From NCBI RefSeq assembly GCF_964355755.1, contig NC_092672.1:23184501-23248500 (forward strand): a stretch of 64,000 bases of DNA, given 5' to 3'. Shown here one piece after another: positions 62,101 through 64,000 of this stretch. Positions within the stretch are counted from its first letter, which is position 1, and each line of letters starts with the position of its first letter. The stretch is from Antedon mediterranea (taxonomy: Eukaryota > Echinodermata > Crinoidea > Comatulida > Antedonidae). The notes beneath the pieces were generated by a model that did no database searches, was not told the origin of the DNA, and saw only the letters and a list, made by a program, of their open reading frames with translations. Made by a program: the position numbers and the translations under genes.

Positions 62101-63679
62101 GCTAACCGGACATTGTGACGTCATCGTATGGCCACTCGAATATAAAATATAAGTTTTTTGTCTCATCATAGCTCATCACATTTAATAGAGCGCATCTCTC
62201 CATTTTCCCCCATATTTTTATATTGTCTAGGTCAATCAATTAGCTTTCGCATAATTTACCATTTTTAAAATTGTTATGACGTCATGTACAAAGGGTGAAT
62301 AACTTTGGTCACTTATTTTCATCATTCCAATAAATTTCAATATGTTGTAGCTCCTCAGAATGAAAATTAATACTCATGATTAAAACGTTTTCTGGAAGCT
62401 GTTGAATTTTAGATACGAATTCATGTAAAAATGTTGCGCATCGGATGTTATGACGTCATCATATGGCTAGTTGAATTATAAAAGTCTTATTTTCATATTT
62501 TGCGTCATAGTTCATGACATTTAAAAGAGCGCGCATCCATATTCTACGTATCCAAATTTCTTCAACACGTTAATATGTTGTTGCTCAGATAATTCCCTTC
62601 CAAAATTGCTATCTACGTCATCATGTTAAAAATTGAAATAAAAGGCGGGTCCCGTTATTTTCACGTATTCTGCATTATATGTAGTACGTATACAGTATAT
62701 AGTGTATACTGTAGATACCTGTACTTAGATGTGACACAACATAAAGGGCACACTAACTTTTTTTCAGGTCACAATGGCATAATCGTTTTTCTGTGCGCAA
62801 TATTCTAACGTATGACGTGGCGTTTGCGCGGCGGATAACCTTTCTTGTCCATAGTGACGAGTTCAAATCTAGTTTTAATTGTGGTTGTACACAGGATAAT
62901 GTGGTTAGCACACAGGGTGCTAATTACAGTAGTGAAAAGCAGAAAATATTACTTTAATTTGTTTTTTAGATATAAATGTTCCATTGGAGATATTGGCACG
63001 AGGACCTGAAACAGTGAAAGCATTTCACAATGCACTTGAAGAAGGGAAAACAGAGTTTGATCAAGGAAGAATTATTTTTGTAGGACTTGAAAAGGTTGGA
63101 AAAACCTCAACAATAGATTCCTTTTTAAGAAAACCGTAAGCAAACCTACATTTCTGCTTAAACAGGGTTACAGTATATTATATATTCATTCATTTCCTTT
63201 TATTTTGGATAGTACATCCAAATGAAAAACATACAAAACAAAAAGAAAAAAATGTCACCAATTGCATCTTCCACAAAAACAACCTAAAATATCAATTTGC
63301 ACCAACACTAATACAGGTTGGATTGTGGAAGTACATTGACTATGGTTTTAATTGAACTATTAAAACTCATGAATTCTGTTCTTAAAACTATATGAATGGA
63401 GTTCCTCCAATATTAAAAAAAATGAAGGAACGTTATATTTTTTGTGAATGCACATAAACACCAACTGTACACAAGTCCTTTAATGTGTACTACCGATTTA
63501 CTGTATTTGGAAGTGATTTGATTGAAATTTATCAACGTTCATATATTTCAGTATGGATTATTATTTCATTCATAGATTTAATCCAAAGTATGAAATAACT
63601 GATGCAATGGTTAAAACAACGGTGTGCATGCAAGATGCAACTAATAAAGAAATGTTGAAAGAAACAAAGCAGGATATTT
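59195..63679 (+). CDS. Tandem death-effector-like domains joined to a Roc GTPase (3' end outside window)
   Basis: Exons 59195-59239 (linker APIAAPLAASFLGT), 60009-60533, 62970-63135 and 63576-63679 join by GT-AG in phase. The 525-bp exon gives FNKLKYDLGLLYIGERLLLL, VDLHHLGKSS, LLNQLHESRYITPTNVRLLL and DAEDLINQY: a six-helix death-effector-like fold; a second such segment follows (YRKRLCMALQQFDPHKLNDV to FHLESNRRLVEESEKKRF). The next exon has the P-loop in FVGLEKVGKTSTIDSFLRKP, typical of Roc domains, continued by FNPKYEITDAMV (switch region). Role in death or immune signalling is inferred from the families. The start codon was not found and the gene runs beyond the window. Confidence 0.78.
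59340..59990. other. Intron of the DED-Roc gene, LINE-3'-end-like
   Basis: No exon. AATAAATGATAT-type and AT-rich text on the minus strand resembles a LINE 3' untranslated region, but no RT is present. Confidence 0.4.
60596..61045 (+). mobile_element. 5S-rRNA-derived SINE (SINE3-type)
   Basis: The first about 120 bp resemble 5S rRNA: TACGGCCATACTGCGTTGAA, CGTCAGATCACCGAAATTAA, GCAATGTTGGGCCCAGTTG, CTGGATGGAAGACCGTC. Its internal promoter region is still recognisable. The body continues with AGACAAGATGCTTTACTCTC, AACTTGGTACACTATTCG and TCGTCTCCCGGTGTGC. It is in the intron between the DED and Roc exons, only about 60 bp after the donor. Confidence 0.85.
61650..62887. mobile_element. Dispersed element with tRNA-like end and repeated TGACGTCA modules, copy B
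   Basis: Inverted relative to copy A (16976-18540). Its right end (GCGTTTGCGCGGCGGATAAC, then GTGACGAGTTCAAATCTAG) matches copy A's left end. GTGACGTCATC, TGACGTCATG, TGACGTCATCATATGG and TACGTCATCATG occur at about 62115, 62278, 62450 and 62615. The GCGCGTGTAA/GCGCACGTAGCGC-rich part (61715-61850) matches the far part of copy A. No ORF. Confidence 0.65.
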
Positions 63680-63720
63680 GTAAGTATTCACTTTATTCAG
63701 ATAATGTCATTTTGTCATAG

Positions 63721-63817
63721 ATTAATCCAGTGTATGAAATAACTGATGCAATGGTTAAAATGGTGTGCATGCAAGATGCTGCTAATAAATTATTGAAAGA
63801 AACGTTGCTAGATATTT
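63721..63817 (+). pseudogene. Decayed tandem duplicate of Roc exon 63576-63679
   Basis: 97 bp with the same acceptor (CATAG) and donor (GTAAGT) as the preceding exon and shared YEITDAMV-coding and TGCATGCAAGATGC text. A T is lost in the first codons and other small deletions occur, so in the frame used by the real exon it meets a stop early. Confidence 0.8.
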
Positions 63818-64000
63818 GTAAGTACACTTTATTCAGATTTATGAAATAAATACATTTATGAAATGGGTAATATTTGATTTTAAAGTAGTATTATGTAGTA
63901 AATGTAATAATTTAAAATCAAATTAATATATTTTTAGTATTTATCAATAGTGGATATAAATTTTATTTTACTTCACAAAATTTACCTTGTAATTAACTTT

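Overview
This is an AT-rich, intron-rich, repeat-dense animal nuclear window. The gene content (MYO19-like, OGFOD2-like, Roc/COR plus death-effector-like proteins), CR1/L2-type retroelement remnants, a 5S-rRNA-derived SINE and very many AGGCCTAG-type words suggest a marine invertebrate deuterostome, perhaps an echinoderm. That placement is inference. No prokaryotic features are present.

Layout. 1-4624: 64-bp satellite array, broken near its start by a foldback element. 4949-22977, minus strand: 19 exons of an unconventional myosin recognisable as MYO19 (mitochondrial myosin), from just before the P-loop to the stop codon; the first coding exon(s) were not found. Its introns hold a TTAA-flanked piggyBac-like MITE, LINE remnants, a tRNA-like gene, minisatellites and, at five exons, local tandem copies of exon edges with their splice sites. 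23.1-26.3 kb: LINE remnant and inverted-repeat elements. 26376-34731: one 8.4-kb foldback element with matching 11-bp ends, holding nested inverted-repeat elements, one of them built from 21-bp palindromic modules.

36898-38487, plus strand: four exons of an OGFOD2-like 2-oxoglutarate/Fe(II) dioxygenase, stopping before the catalytic half. 38.5-52.4 kb: almost wholly repeats (23-bp minisatellite, Roc-unrelated DNA elements, a probable 7.4-kb foldback element with arrays of about 71 and 163 bp) plus LINE debris.

52455-54875, plus strand: COR-domain exons of a ROCO-family protein, followed by a minus-strand LINE (54.9-57.8 kb). 59195-63679, plus strand: a small linker exon, a large exon with two death-effector-like segments, then the P-loop exons of a Roc GTPase domain that runs off the window, with a decayed duplicate exon at 63721. 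These are either two tandem ROCO genes or one gene with unusual domain order.

MYO19 and the OGFOD2-like gene lie head to head, separated by the giant foldback element. The ROCO/DED cluster is plausibly an innate-immunity or cell-death signalling locus, inferred from domain families only. Splice junctions were read by eye from GT/AG signals and reading-frame phase.
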